NCBI RefSeq assembly: GCF_000686805.1
Contig: NZ_KK366021.1
Location: 161,356-225,355, forward strand
Reading direction: 5' to 3'
Length of the DNA stretch: 64,000 bases
From: Bacillus sp. UNC41MFS5
Lineage (GTDB): Bacteria > Bacillota > Bacilli > Bacillales_B > DSM-18226
The notes under the pieces were generated by a model that was not told the origin of the DNA, did no database searches, and was given only the letters and a program-made list of their open reading frames with translations. The position numbers and the translations under genes are program-made. Position 1 is the stretch's first letter. Every line of letters starts with the position of its first letter. Positions 26,073-34,968 of this stretch are shown piece by piece.

Positions 26073-27071
26073 TTAAAAAAGCATTTCTTCTTTTTCTTTC
26101 TCGTATTTTTTATTCACTTTTTTCTCTTTTTCTTTTAATACATAGCTTAGTAAGTCTAGTACAATACGGGCTGCTACTTGTCCTGTCATGCCCGTTGGAT
26201 CATATGGAGGGGCAACTTCTACTAAATCAAACCCGATGACTTCTCCTCTTTTGGAAATCCCTTTAAGCAATTCATTAACCTCATCGTAGAGGAGGCCGCC
26301 TGGAGAAGGTGTACCTGTTCCAGGCGCAATTGACGGATCGATTCCATCGATATCAATCGTTACATAATATTTTTCGCCGGCAGGAATTAGCTCCAGCACT
26401 TCCTTTAGTCCCATCTTTCTCATCTGACGCGGTGATAGGATCACACTGCCATATGTTTTTGCTGCTTCGACGTCTTCTTTTTTGCTGCTGCTGATCCCGC
26501 GAATGCCAAACTGAAATATTTTTTGAACATGATCCAGCTCAGATAAGCGGCGAATGCAATTTCCGTGACCATACCGCATTCCTGAGCGGTGATCCGCCCA
26601 GTCTAAATGGGCATCAATTTGTATCACATGAAACGGACCTATGTCTTTTAGTCCTTTTCCAACTGCTGCTGTGATGGAATGATCGCCGCCTAATACAACC
26701 GGCATTGCACCTTTGGAAATAATTTTTCGGATTGCTTCTTCTGTATTCTCATGGCACTGCATAATATCCCCGTGTACCATGTCTACATCCCCACAGTCGA
26801 CAACTTTCCATTCAGGCCCAAGGTACATAATATCGTTTTCAATATCATAAGCACCATCAAGACCGAAACTATATAATGTAGATCCTTCGCGGATTCCTCT
26901 AGGGCCCATTCTTGCTCCTGATTTCCATTGTGTACCCATGTCATTTGGCACCCCAATGACCGCCACATCTGCGTCAAGCTGGTTCAGGTTCGCACAAATT
27001 GGGTATTTTCCAAAAGTACAAATGCCTGTAAAAGGTAAATTTAAAAACTGTTTTTCATCACGATTAGACAT
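26073..27071 (-). CDS. arginase/agmatinase-family ureohydrolase
   Basis: 332 aa. All dinuclear metal ligands are visible: His131 in GGDHSI, Asp153/His155/Asp157 in DAHLDW, and Asp240/Asp242 in TIDIDGIDPS. The residue after the metal Asp is Trp rather than the usual Thr, and YGHGNCIRR replaces the common agmatinase HGTPFR-type loop, which hints at a substrate other than agmatine (guanidinobutyrate, guanidinopropionate or another guanidine). The C-terminus is a Lys/Glu-rich tail of about 20 residues. It is last in an operon with Fe-alcohol dehydrogenase, aldehyde dehydrogenase and an APC permease. Hydrolysis of a guanidino group to urea plus amine is expected. Confidence 0.85.
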   Translation of the reverse strand: MSNRDEKQFLNLPFTGICTFGKYPICANLNQLDADVAVIGVPNDMGTQWKSGARMGPRGIREGSTLYSFGLDGAYDIENDIMYLGPEWKVVDCGDVDMVHGDIMQCHENTEEAIRKIISKGAMPVVLGGDHSITAAVGKGLKDIGPFHVIQIDAHLDWADHRSGMRYGHGNCIRRLSELDHVQKIFQFGIRGISSSKKEDVEAAKTYGSVILSPRQMRKMGLKEVLELIPAGEKYYVTIDIDGIDPSIAPGTGTPSPGGLLYDEVNELLKGISKRGEVIGFDLVEVAPPYDPTGMTGQVAARIVLDLLSYVLKEKEKKVNKKYEKEKEEMLF

Positions 27072-27186
27072 TCATGCTGCCTCCTTCTAGATTATCATCC
27101 TCGCTTTTTCCTACTGCAAGGTTTTCTGCCGGTGGGCAAGTTCTTAACCAAGGATTTTAAATTTTACTTCTATACTTTTTAAACTA

Positions 27187-28371
27187 TTAATTTTCAATTA
27201 AAGTTGTAGTTTTCACATCATAAGTCTTTTGAAATAAGTTCAGATAGTCTTCTTTTGTCAGATCTCTTGAATTCGCCTGAGTACACAAATGTTTAAAGGC
27301 TCCTTCGGCTAGGAAAGGGAAGTCTTTTGGATTTACATTGCCTAAATCTCGGAAGCTAGGAATGCCGATTTTATTTGCCAGTTCTTTTAACAGCACAACA
27401 CCTTCGTACGCCGTTTCTTCAATTGTTTTTCCTTTAGGATTTGCCCCAAGCTTGATTCCTACCATGGCGTGCTTTTCTGGATTTGAAGGAATATTAAATT
27501 CAAATACATGTGGAAGAAAAATAGAATTCGCCACTCCATGTGGAGTATCATAGAGTCCTCCAAGTGGTTCGGCCATCGCATGTACAGCCCCAAGATCCGT
27601 GTTATCAAAGGCGATACCTGCAACTAAACTACCCAAAAGCAGATTTTTCCTAGCATCTAAATCACGACCATTTTCTACTGCTAATGGAAGGTATTTGGCT
27701 ATTAATTCAATAGCATATAGTCCCAAAGCATCTGAAAGTGGTTGAGCAACTTTGCAGGTATAAGCTTCAATTGCATGTGTAAGTGCATCCATTCCTGTAG
27801 CTGCGGTAATCGATTTAGGCAATGTTAACGTCAATTCAGGATCAACAAGTGCCAGTTTAGGAGCGATTTTCAAATCTAGTATCGCCTCCTTCTGTTTCGT
27901 CACGGTATCCGTAATGACAGAACCTCTCGTAACTTCACTACCGGTACCTGAAGTTGTCGGAATACAAATTAGTGGTGGGATTTCCCGTTCTAGTAAATTT
28001 ACGCCGTAACGTTCTCTTAGTTCTCCCCCATGTGTAAAAAGTGTCCCAATTGCTTTAGCTGTATCCATTGAGCTTCCGCCGCCAAGACCAATTAAGAGAT
28101 CGATATTCTCGTTTTTAAACTGTTGATAAGCACTCTCGCAATCTACATCTTTTGGATTAGGTGATATTTCATCATAAACAATATAATTGACACCTTCTTG
28201 ATCTAATGACTGTGTGATTTTTTCCAAAATTCCTGTTTGTGCAAGTCCTTTATCTGTAATAATAAGCGCTTTATTTCCACCTAATTCTTTCGCCCTTTTC
28301 CCAATATTCTTTACTTTCCCATTCCCAAACTCTATAGAAGTAGGCAGATTAAAATGAAAATCCCATAACAT
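27187..28371 (-). CDS. iron-containing alcohol dehydrogenase
   Basis: 394 aa group III ADH. The N-terminal nucleotide domain has IGLGGGSSMDTAKAIG (about 96-111) and the metal-binding domain has MDALTHAIEAYTCKVAQPLSDA and GAVHAMAEPLGGLYDTPHGV, with the Asp/His ligands of the family. AAGGAGG precedes ATG. It would interconvert an alcohol and an aldehyde. The neighbouring aldehyde dehydrogenase would oxidise the aldehyde further. Confidence 0.9.
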   Translation of the reverse strand: MLWDFHFNLPTSIEFGNGKVKNIGKRAKELGGNKALIITDKGLAQTGILEKITQSLDQEGVNYIVYDEISPNPKDVDCESAYQQFKNENIDLLIGLGGGSSMDTAKAIGTLFTHGGELRERYGVNLLEREIPPLICIPTTSGTGSEVTRGSVITDTVTKQKEAILDLKIAPKLALVDPELTLTLPKSITAATGMDALTHAIEAYTCKVAQPLSDALGLYAIELIAKYLPLAVENGRDLDARKNLLLGSLVAGIAFDNTDLGAVHAMAEPLGGLYDTPHGVANSIFLPHVFEFNIPSNPEKHAMVGIKLGANPKGKTIEETAYEGVVLLKELANKIGIPSFRDLGNVNPKDFPFLAEGAFKHLCTQANSRDLTKEDYLNLFQKTYDVKTTTLIEN

Positions 28372-28427
28372 AATTAATTTCCTCCTTTATTTTTTGAATA
28401 TTTCGAATTCGATTTTTATATTTTTAA

Positions 28428-29900
28428 TTAATTGCTAAACCATTCAGTTGGCTTAACATCTAAATTAATATTGATTTGTTTTACCTCAGTAAACGTATCC
28501 AAGCCAAAGGTTCCTAACCCGCGGCCAATCCCGCTCTGCTTGTAACCTCCCCACGGTGCTTCATTATAGGCGAGGTTATAAGCATTAACATAAGTAATTC
28601 CAGCTCTTACTTTTTTAATAACCCTCAAAGCTTTGGCTCCATCTTGTGAAAAAACACCTGCTGCAAGCCCGTACGAAGTATCATTTGCCAGCTGGATTGC
28701 TTCCGCCTCATCTTTAAACTTTTGAACGACAAGAACTGGACCAAAGATTTCTTCCTGAACAATTCTCATATCTGGTTTGGTGTCAACAAATATTGTTGGC
28801 TCAAAGAAATAACCATTTTCAAGCCCATTGCTTGTGATACGGTTGCCACCGCACGCTAACGTAGCCCCTTCGGCTAAGCCAATTTGAATATATTCAAGGA
28901 TATTCTTCATATGGTCTTCACTTACAAGCGGACCCATCTCTGTAGACGAATCGTCCCCAGGGCCAACCTGAATCTTTTTCGCTCTTTCTACCAATCTAGC
29001 AATGAATTTATCATGAATGCTCTCTTCTAACAGTAAACGGGATCCCGCATTACATACTTGGCCGGCATTGGTAAAAATTCCATTCAAAGCATAATCGATG
29101 GCTGTCTCAAAATCTGCGTCAGCGAAAACAATATTTGGCGACTTGCCGCCTAGTTCGAGTGAAAGGTTTTTAATATTTCCTGTTGCTGAATTCATGATGC
29201 TTCTACCCGTTGCTGTACTACCTGTAAAAGAAATCAAATCCACCTTTTGGCTTTCTGCTATTTCATTTCCTACTTTTGAACCACCTCCCAAAACTAGGTT
29301 TGCAACACCAGCTGGTATCCCCACTTCTTCCATGATCTCAAATAATTTGTAAGTGGTGACTGGAGTGATTTCAGCTGGTTTAAATACAAGCGTATTTCCC
29401 GCAGCAAGCGCAGGGGCTATTTTCCAAGCTCCCGTCAACAATGGAAAATTCCATGGAGCGATAAGTCCGCATACACCTACAGGTTCCCGAATAACCATGG
29501 CTTGCACAGGATCGGCAACAGAATACGTTTGACCATTTGGCTTTGTCACTAACCCAGCATAGTATCGAAAGCAATTCACGGTATCAGCAATATCAAACTC
29601 TGATTCTTTAAGGGGTTTTCCCGTATTCTCAGTTTCAAGTTTGCTAAGCTCGTCTGCCTTTTCTTCAATCTTATCCGCTATTTTAAATAAGTAGGTTGCA
29701 CGTTCAGATGCCGGTAAGTCTGACCAAATTCCGGAGTCAAAAGCTGTTCGTGCAGTATTAATCGCCATTTTGGCCTCTTCTCTACTTCCTTGCGGAGCCT
29801 CAGCCATAATTTTACCGTTTGCAGGATTCACAACATGGCTCTTTTCTCCACTTAATGAATCCATCCATTCACCATTAATAAACATTTTCAACTTCAGCAT
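28428..29900 (-). CDS. NAD(P)-dependent aldehyde dehydrogenase (betaine/aminoaldehyde dehydrogenase-like)
   Basis: 490 aa. Hallmarks are PWNFPLLTGAWKIAPALAAG, FTGSTATGRSIM, the catalytic Glu in LELGGKSPNIVF and the catalytic Cys in NAGQVCNAGSRL. The closing EAPWGGYKQSGIGRGLG is typical of betaine- and aminoaldehyde-type enzymes. It oxidises an aldehyde to an acid. In this operon a guanidino- or amino-aldehyde is the likely substrate, by inference from the ureohydrolase. SD GGAGG precedes ATG. Confidence 0.9.
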   Translation of the reverse strand: MLKLKMFINGEWMDSLSGEKSHVVNPANGKIMAEAPQGSREEAKMAINTARTAFDSGIWSDLPASERATYLFKIADKIEEKADELSKLETENTGKPLKESEFDIADTVNCFRYYAGLVTKPNGQTYSVADPVQAMVIREPVGVCGLIAPWNFPLLTGAWKIAPALAAGNTLVFKPAEITPVTTYKLFEIMEEVGIPAGVANLVLGGGSKVGNEIAESQKVDLISFTGSTATGRSIMNSATGNIKNLSLELGGKSPNIVFADADFETAIDYALNGIFTNAGQVCNAGSRLLLEESIHDKFIARLVERAKKIQVGPGDDSSTEMGPLVSEDHMKNILEYIQIGLAEGATLACGGNRITSNGLENGYFFEPTIFVDTKPDMRIVQEEIFGPVLVVQKFKDEAEAIQLANDTSYGLAAGVFSQDGAKALRVIKKVRAGITYVNAYNLAYNEAPWGGYKQSGIGRGLGTFGLDTFTEVKQININLDVKPTEWFSN

Positions 29901-29926
29901 TTTTACAAACCTCCAGTATATTATTT

Positions 29927-31315
29927 TTACCTTACCTGTTGAGGGATAACCTCTCGATCAATGTCTTGTACATTTTGTGGAATCAATTCTTTATCAAAAT
30001 GAAACTCAGGAAGTGGTTGGCGGAACCATTTCGTCATATAGACAAGATAAATCAAGCCGCATGCCATCCAGATCCCCCCGAGAATCAACGCATCCCTTTC
30101 TAAATGCGACCATAACCATATCGTAAACGCTGCGCCAATGAGTGGTAATAATAGGTACCGAATGCAATCCAGAAAAGAACGCTTATGATTTCTGATAAAA
30201 TAATGGGCGATAACAGACAGATTTACAGATGTAAAGGCAATTAACGCTCCAAAATTGATAAACTTAATAACTTGTTCTAGGGTTAATGGAATTGCGAGTA
30301 AAGAAACTACGCCAATCACAATGATGCCAAGTGACGGTGTTTTAAATTTAGGATGAATGTATCCAAATATATTTTTGGGTAATACAGAATCTCGTCCCAT
30401 CGCATATAACACTCGCGATGCGCTTGTGATTGAAGCGATTCCTGAAGAGAAATTACCAATAATCACTGCTGTAATAAAAATGGACTTAAATAAATTTCCT
30501 CCGATCAGCACTGCAATTTCAAGGGCTGCAGAATCAGCATGTTTGAATGAAATGCCCGGATGCACCAATTGTGCTAAGTAAGAAGAGCCAATATACAAAA
30601 CTCCGATAAACAATAGCATGATAATAATGGCTCTTGGGATCGTTTTTTCAGGATTGATTGTTTCCTCTGATAAAGTGGTGAGTGAGTCAAAACCAAGAAA
30701 ACTAAAGCAAAGAATGGTAGCACCTGCCAAGATAACGGACAAGGAAACATCTGCATCAAACAATGGCTTAATGGAGAAAAGACTACCCGTCCCTACTCCA
30801 TCTGATAAACTTTTGAAGGTTAATATCCAGAAAAGGCAAACAAAAATGACTTGAGCAATAACAAAAATTTTACTCGTTATTGCTGATATCTCCACACCTA
30901 GTATGCTCGGAGATACGATGCTTGCAGTCAACACAATTACCCACACATAATGCGGGATTCCAGGAAATACAGCACTTAAAAAGACAGTGGACATCAAGCA
31001 GGTAACCATAGGCGTTAATATATAATCAAGCATAATCGTCCAACCTACAATGAACCCAACCTCAGAATTAATAGATTTTTGCGTAAAGGAATAGGCTGAC
31101 CCTGAGATCGGGTAGGCTTTCGCCATCTTGCCATAGCTGAGAGCTGTAAAAAGTATTGCTAGAAAAGCAATAATGTATGCAGTCGTAATAACACCTCTTG
31201 AGGTAACGGCAGCAATTCCATAGGTATTAAAAAACACCATGGGGTTATTCCATGCAATCCCTAAAAAAACAACCTGTGACAAAGTAAGTGTTCTTGCAAG
31301 CGCTTTCTGTTTCAT
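29927..31315 (-). CDS. APC-family amino acid/amine permease
   Basis: 462 aa, twelve hydrophobic segments. APC features are GIAWNNPMVFFNTYG in TM1, AYPISGSAYSFTQKSINSEVGFIVGW and FLGFDSLTTLSEETINPEKTIPRAI. First gene of the operon, with GAGGGAG before ATG and a MerR regulator divergent from it. It likely imports the amine or guanidino substrate of the three enzymes downstream. Confidence 0.88.
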   Translation of the reverse strand: MKQKALARTLTLSQVVFLGIAWNNPMVFFNTYGIAAVTSRGVITTAYIIAFLAILFTALSYGKMAKAYPISGSAYSFTQKSINSEVGFIVGWTIMLDYILTPMVTCLMSTVFLSAVFPGIPHYVWVIVLTASIVSPSILGVEISAITSKIFVIAQVIFVCLFWILTFKSLSDGVGTGSLFSIKPLFDADVSLSVILAGATILCFSFLGFDSLTTLSEETINPEKTIPRAIIIMLLFIGVLYIGSSYLAQLVHPGISFKHADSAALEIAVLIGGNLFKSIFITAVIIGNFSSGIASITSASRVLYAMGRDSVLPKNIFGYIHPKFKTPSLGIIVIGVVSLLAIPLTLEQVIKFINFGALIAFTSVNLSVIAHYFIRNHKRSFLDCIRYLLLPLIGAAFTIWLWSHLERDALILGGIWMACGLIYLVYMTKWFRQPLPEFHFDKELIPQNVQDIDREVIPQQVR

Positions 31316-31385
31316 AACTCAACTCCCTCCGTGTTAATAAATTTAATTCTTAGATGATTTAGAAGATTTGGTATTTTTATTGTAA

Positions 31386-31406
31386 ACCTTGTTGTTACAC
31401 AAAGGT
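31386..31406. promoter_or_regulatory. candidate MerR-type operator
   Basis: ACCTTGT and ACAAAGGT form an imperfect inverted repeat centred in the short divergent region between the APC permease and MerR genes. MerR-family sites have this form. Confidence 0.45.
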
Positions 31407-31445
31407 CAATAGGTGTATTATATTTTTTTAGAGGGGATGATTTCA

Positions 31446-32285
31446 TTGAAAATAAAGGAAAAATTAACCATTGGTGAAATGGCGAGGTTAAGAGGGGTAA
31501 CAACGGAGACTTTACGCCACTATGATCGGATTGACCTATTCAAACCTCAATATGTCGATCCCGATTCAGGGTATCGCTACTATTCTATTTTTCAATATGA
31601 AGTTTTAGGGACGATTAAAGAGTTGCGGCAACTTGGGATGAGTACGGACGAAATAAAGGATTATTTTAATGAACGTAATTTTAATAAGTCCTTGGATATT
31701 CTGAAAACCAAGCATACGGAACTTGTGTCAAAACTGAACGAGTTACATGACTTGGAGGAAAATATTCGGGGGAAAATTGGATACTTGGAGCATGTAGCGA
31801 AAGAAAAAGAACTTCAATCGGTGTTTTTCCGCGAAATAGGAAGAAGGAAGTTAATTACCTTAAATGAAAAAATAAATAATAATTTGGAACTCAGTTATGG
31901 TGTTATAAGGTTAGAGAATATGCTCACCGAGAAGACACCAATTCTGGCTAGTAATAGACTAGGCATCATCATCCAGGAAGCGGATCTTAGAGCGAAACGA
32001 TTTGAAGAACCATCCATTATTTTTGTAGTGGCAAAAAATAAAGAAAAAATACCAAAACAGTGTCAAATGACGGTTCCTGCTGGGTTATTTGCGTGTATTC
32101 GTTATAACGGGGAATTATTATGGAATCGAAGCGAAAGTTTGAGTAAGATATTGGAATATCTTGATGAAACCGGATATCACATAACCGGCGATGCGCTGCA
32201 AATTATGCACGTCGATATTACAATCACAGATAAACCAAATGAGATTACATTCGAAATTCAAGTTCCAGTTCAAATTTGTCAGTGA
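31446..32285 (+). CDS. MerR-family transcriptional regulator with effector-binding domain
   Basis: 279 aa from TTG at 31446, with GAGGGG 9 nt upstream. The ATG at 31437 abuts that site. The winged helix is at residues 5-75 (LTIGEMARLRGVTTETLRHY then DRIDLFKPQYVDPDSGYRYY), followed by a coiled-coil dimerisation helix (about 80-125) and a GyrI/BmrR-like C-terminal domain that ends in IQVPVQI. BmrR-type members bind cationic or aromatic ligands. A cationic guanidino or amine compound would fit the adjacent operon. Confidence 0.87.
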   Translation: MKIKEKLTIGEMARLRGVTTETLRHYDRIDLFKPQYVDPDSGYRYYSIFQYEVLGTIKELRQLGMSTDEIKDYFNERNFNKSLDILKTKHTELVSKLNELHDLEENIRGKIGYLEHVAKEKELQSVFFREIGRRKLITLNEKINNNLELSYGVIRLENMLTEKTPILASNRLGIIIQEADLRAKRFEEPSIIFVVAKNKEKIPKQCQMTVPAGLFACIRYNGELLWNRSESLSKILEYLDETGYHITGDALQIMHVDITITDKPNEITFEIQVPVQICQ

Positions 32286-32295
32286 ATTCAATAAA

Positions 32296-32787
32296 TTAAT
32301 TTTCGGGAACAGGATTGTTATCCGCTTTCCTTACTAAGGCTATAATCAAACGTGAAAATAAAAAAGTAACGGTCAATGTCCAAAAACTTGTAAATGAAGT
32401 CCACCCTTTTTTAAATTCGATTAAGTCAGTTTTCTTTTCTAAAAAGTGTTCTATTGCTGCCATAGGAATGCTGAAATATAAAGCCTTAATAAGAATACCC
32501 AAGATATTTGAACTTTTAGTGATTTGGTTATAGTAAACACACGCTATTGGATAAAGCAAATAATCAAATCCAAAGCTGATATTAACAGATTTCAAAAGAG
32601 TAACTGGATATTTGATGTAACCCTTTTTTACAACTATTGTATCTAATACTGAAGAAAGAACTCCCTTCAAAAGAAATATAATCAACCAATCTTTTACAGG
32701 TGGTTTTAGAATTAAATTAATAATGGAAATGATACTGAATACTAACAAAAACCTTAATATATTCATCTCTATTGATTGCTTTTTCAT
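32296..32787 (-). CDS. CBO0543-family membrane protein
   Basis: 163 aa, five hydrophobic segments. The KPPVKDWLIIFLLKGVLSS, YPIACVYYNQ and IPMAAIEHFLEKKTDLIEF segments are as I recall them in CBO0543 proteins. ATG follows AGAGGTG. Function unknown. It converges on the MerR gene with only 10 bp between the stops. Confidence 0.65.
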   Translation of the reverse strand: MKKQSIEMNILRFLLVFSIISIINLILKPPVKDWLIIFLLKGVLSSVLDTIVVKKGYIKYPVTLLKSVNISFGFDYLLYPIACVYYNQITKSSNILGILIKALYFSIPMAAIEHFLEKKTDLIEFKKGWTSFTSFWTLTVTFLFSRLIIALVRKADNNPVPEN

Positions 32788-32954
32788 AATAACACCTCTA
32801 AGAAGGAGTATTTCCTTCTCAAATAAGTGTTATTAAAAAGTTTGGCAAGCATTTTTCCCTATTCCGGTGGATTAAAAGGAATTTATCAAGAACAGTTCTA
32901 ATGAACTGGTATTATTTCTAAAGGTAACTACAAATGGAAAAAATTACGTAATTA

Positions 32955-32979
32955 GGAATGCTGCGGCAGTCCTTTTTTT
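32955..32979 (+). terminator. weak hairpin plus T7 in the 800-bp gap 32788-33593
   Basis: GGAATGC and the partly complementary GCAGTCC enclose TGCG and are followed by seven T. The stem is imperfect. It may belong to the dispersed repeat family or to a lost gene. The rest of 32788-33121 shows nothing I can support. Confidence 0.3.
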
Positions 32980-33121
32980 GTTATAAAAAGGTAGAATGAA
33001 CAATCGAACTTGTTTGAATGAGAATATATTAAAGAAAGAAATAAAATAAATTTCGTAAGCACATTCCACTTACTAATGAACCACTTGTAAAATGACTAAG
33101 TTAAAAGGGGGTGTTAGGTAA

Positions 33122-33244
33122 TTGGAGCGAATGAAAATAAAAAGAATTGCAGTCGATTCCATCCTTTATTCAGAAGTTGATGATTGTGAAACAGACGATC
33201 AAACAGATGATTGGGATGTTCAATTAGAAGGAAGTGAAAGTTGA
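33122..33244 (+). CDS. small acidic hypothetical protein, 40 aa
   Basis: The frame starts at TTG 33122, 7 nt after AAAGGGGGTG, and ends with TGA at 33242. The product has a basic start (MERMKIKRIAVD) and a strongly acidic tail with DDCETDDQTDDWD. There is no homologue that I recognise. The strong ribosome site is the main support. It could be an antitoxin-like or regulatory peptide, or a chance frame. Confidence 0.4.
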   Translation: MERMKIKRIAVDSILYSEVDDCETDDQTDDWDVQLEGSES

Positions 33245-33447
33245 ATATCAATTGCTAATGCCTTTAAATATTGGAACCTAGAAATAATCCACATTTATGT
33301 CATTTGAGATTAATGAATTTAGGTGGACTGTGTATTGCTATTTTTTAATAATAGTTTTAATTAAAGCAGTTCTCTAACCTGTAGAAATGCTTTAAGCCGC
33401 CAAATAATTAGTTCATTAGTTAAAATAATATGTGAACCAAAGTACTA

Positions 33448-33540
33448 AAACTAAAGGGTGCTTGAGTTATAGATTAGAGCTGTCATTAAGGCAGCTTTTT
33501 CTTGTTGAACAAACGTCGCAGTTTAGTTGAACAAAATTTA
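33448..33540. repeat. dispersed intergenic repeat copy
   Basis: Block 1 end (AAACTAAAGGGTGCTTGAG), then a hairpin AGCTG/CAGCT (33478-33496) with TTTTTC, then block 2 with GTTGAACAAA twice (33504-33513 and 33526-33535). It fills the space before the GNAT gene. Confidence 0.55.
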
Positions 33541-33593
33541 AATCTGTAGTTTAATTTATTGCAGAACATTCAAAAAAATAGGGGGGACTTAAT

Positions 33594-34055
33594 TTGGAAA
33601 TGTGGGTTAATAAAGGATTTTCAATTTCTACAAATAAAGAGTATTTAGATTTAACATTAATACATACCTTCTTGAGTCAAGAGGCCTATTGGTCAAAGGG
33701 GATACCCAAGCAAATAGTAAAAAAGGCAATTGAAAATTCTCCGTTAAGTTTTGGAGTTTATAAAGGTGAAGTAGGTAAAGACGTTATTGAACAAGTTGGT
33801 TTTGCAAGGGTAATTTCTGATTTAGCAACTTATGCCTATCTAAGTGATGTGTTTATATTGCCAAATTATCGGAAATTAGGGTTATCAAAATGGTTAATGG
33901 GTATTATCACAAACCATTCCGAATTACAGGGAGTTCGTAGATTTATGTTAGCTACTAATGATGCACAATCATTATATAACCAATACGGTTTTGAACAGAT
34001 TGTTAATCCAGAACTATTTATGCAAAAGGTACTTAAAAATCCATATCAACAATAA
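33594..34055 (+). CDS. GNAT-family N-acetyltransferase
   Basis: 153 aa, TTG start at 33594 after GGGGGGA. The GNAT core is visible: FARVISDLATYAYLSDVFIL (beta4) and NYRKLGLSKWLMGIIT (acetyl-CoA pyrophosphate loop), then LATNDAQSLYNQYGF as the C-terminal motif B. Substrate unknown. A stand-alone gene between repeat copies. Confidence 0.85.
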   Translation: MEMWVNKGFSISTNKEYLDLTLIHTFLSQEAYWSKGIPKQIVKKAIENSPLSFGVYKGEVGKDVIEQVGFARVISDLATYAYLSDVFILPNYRKLGLSKWLMGIITNHSELQGVRRFMLATNDAQSLYNQYGFEQIVNPELFMQKVLKNPYQQ

Positions 34056-34084
34056 AAACTCTTTTAACGATTGCAAGAGTTCAA

Positions 34085-34140
34085 GATCCAGCTGCCATTA
34101 GCGGCATTTCTTGTTTCACTTGGGCAGAATAGTAAAACAA
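34085..34140. repeat. dispersed intergenic repeat, short copy
   Basis: GCTGCC/GGCA hairpin with ATTTCTTGTTTC, then ACTTGGGCAG and AAAACAAA, resembling block 2 of the copy at 33448. It follows the GNAT gene and may end its transcript. Confidence 0.4.
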
Positions 34141-34234
34141 AATCTTCGACCCTGTGGTAAAAAATGGTGAGAGCTATTTAAACGATTCATTTAGTTAGCC
34201 ACAAAAACCAAGGAATTTTTAGGGGGAATAGTAG

Positions 34235-34765
34235 ATGGATATGAAATACCCAATTGGCACTTTTCAATTTGATGGTGAAATTTCTAGCAGTGTTACAAGT
34301 CTTTGGATAAATGAGATTGAAGATTTACCAAGATTATTACGAGATGCTGTAGAAGACTTAGATAATGAACAGCTTGATACAGCTTATCGTTCTGGAGGGT
34401 GGACTGTTCGACAAGTAATACATCACCTTGCAGATAGTCATATGAATGCCTACGTTCGTTTTAAATTGGCTCTTACGGAAGAAAATCCTGTAATTAAGCC
34501 ATATGACGAAACGAAATGGGCGGAACTATCTGATTATAAATTGCCAATTGATACTTCACTTTTACTTCTCGAAACATTACACAAACGCTGGACCAACCTT
34601 TTACGTAGTCTAACTCTTGCTGATATGGAAAAGACATTTATTCATCCAGATTCAGGTGAAGTTTCAGTAGGTAAAAATATAGGAATCTATGCCTGGCACG
34701 GTAGACATCATCTTGCACATATTACTTCCTTATGTAATCGTAAGGGTTGGCAAAGGACTTTGTGA
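34235..34765 (+). CDS. DinB-superfamily YfiT/BstA, putative bacillithiol S-transferase
   Basis: 176 aa four-helix-bundle metal protein. The three His ligands appear in [13 protein letters not shown] (about residue 68) and [12 protein letters not shown] (about 150-161), and [16 protein letters not shown] is the family signature. AGGGGGA precedes ATG. BstA-type proteins conjugate bacillithiol to electrophiles, aiding detoxification in Bacillaceae. Stand-alone. Confidence 0.82.
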   Translation: MDMKYPIGTFQFDGEISSSVTSLWINEIEDLPRLLRDAVEDLDNEQLDTAYRSGGWTVRQVIHHLADSHMNAYVRFKLALTEENPVIKPYDETKWAELSDYKLPIDTSLLLLETLHKRWTNLLRSLTLADMEKTFIHPDSGEVSVGKNIGIYAWHGRHHLAHITSLCNRKGWQRTL

Positions 34766-34821
34766 ACGATTACACTTAAAGAAACGGTGGCGTTAATCCA
34801 AGAAGGATTAACGCTTTTTTT
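34759..34821 (+). terminator. terminator of the BstA-like gene, with repeat block 1
   Basis: GCGTTAATCC (34790-34799) and GGATTAACGC (34805-34814) form a perfect 10-bp stem followed by T7. The sequence before it (TTTGTGAACGATTACACTTA) is block 1 of the dispersed repeat. Confidence 0.85.
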
Positions 34822-34968
34822 ATTAGAACTTATTAAGCTCATTGGGTCAATTTAATATAAAAAATCACCTGTTAGAATACTCACCAAAAATAAACATTAA
34901 CTTAATGTTTAAAATATTAAATCTTAATAGGATTAAAGTAAGATAAAAAGAAAAAAGGAGGAAAAGAA

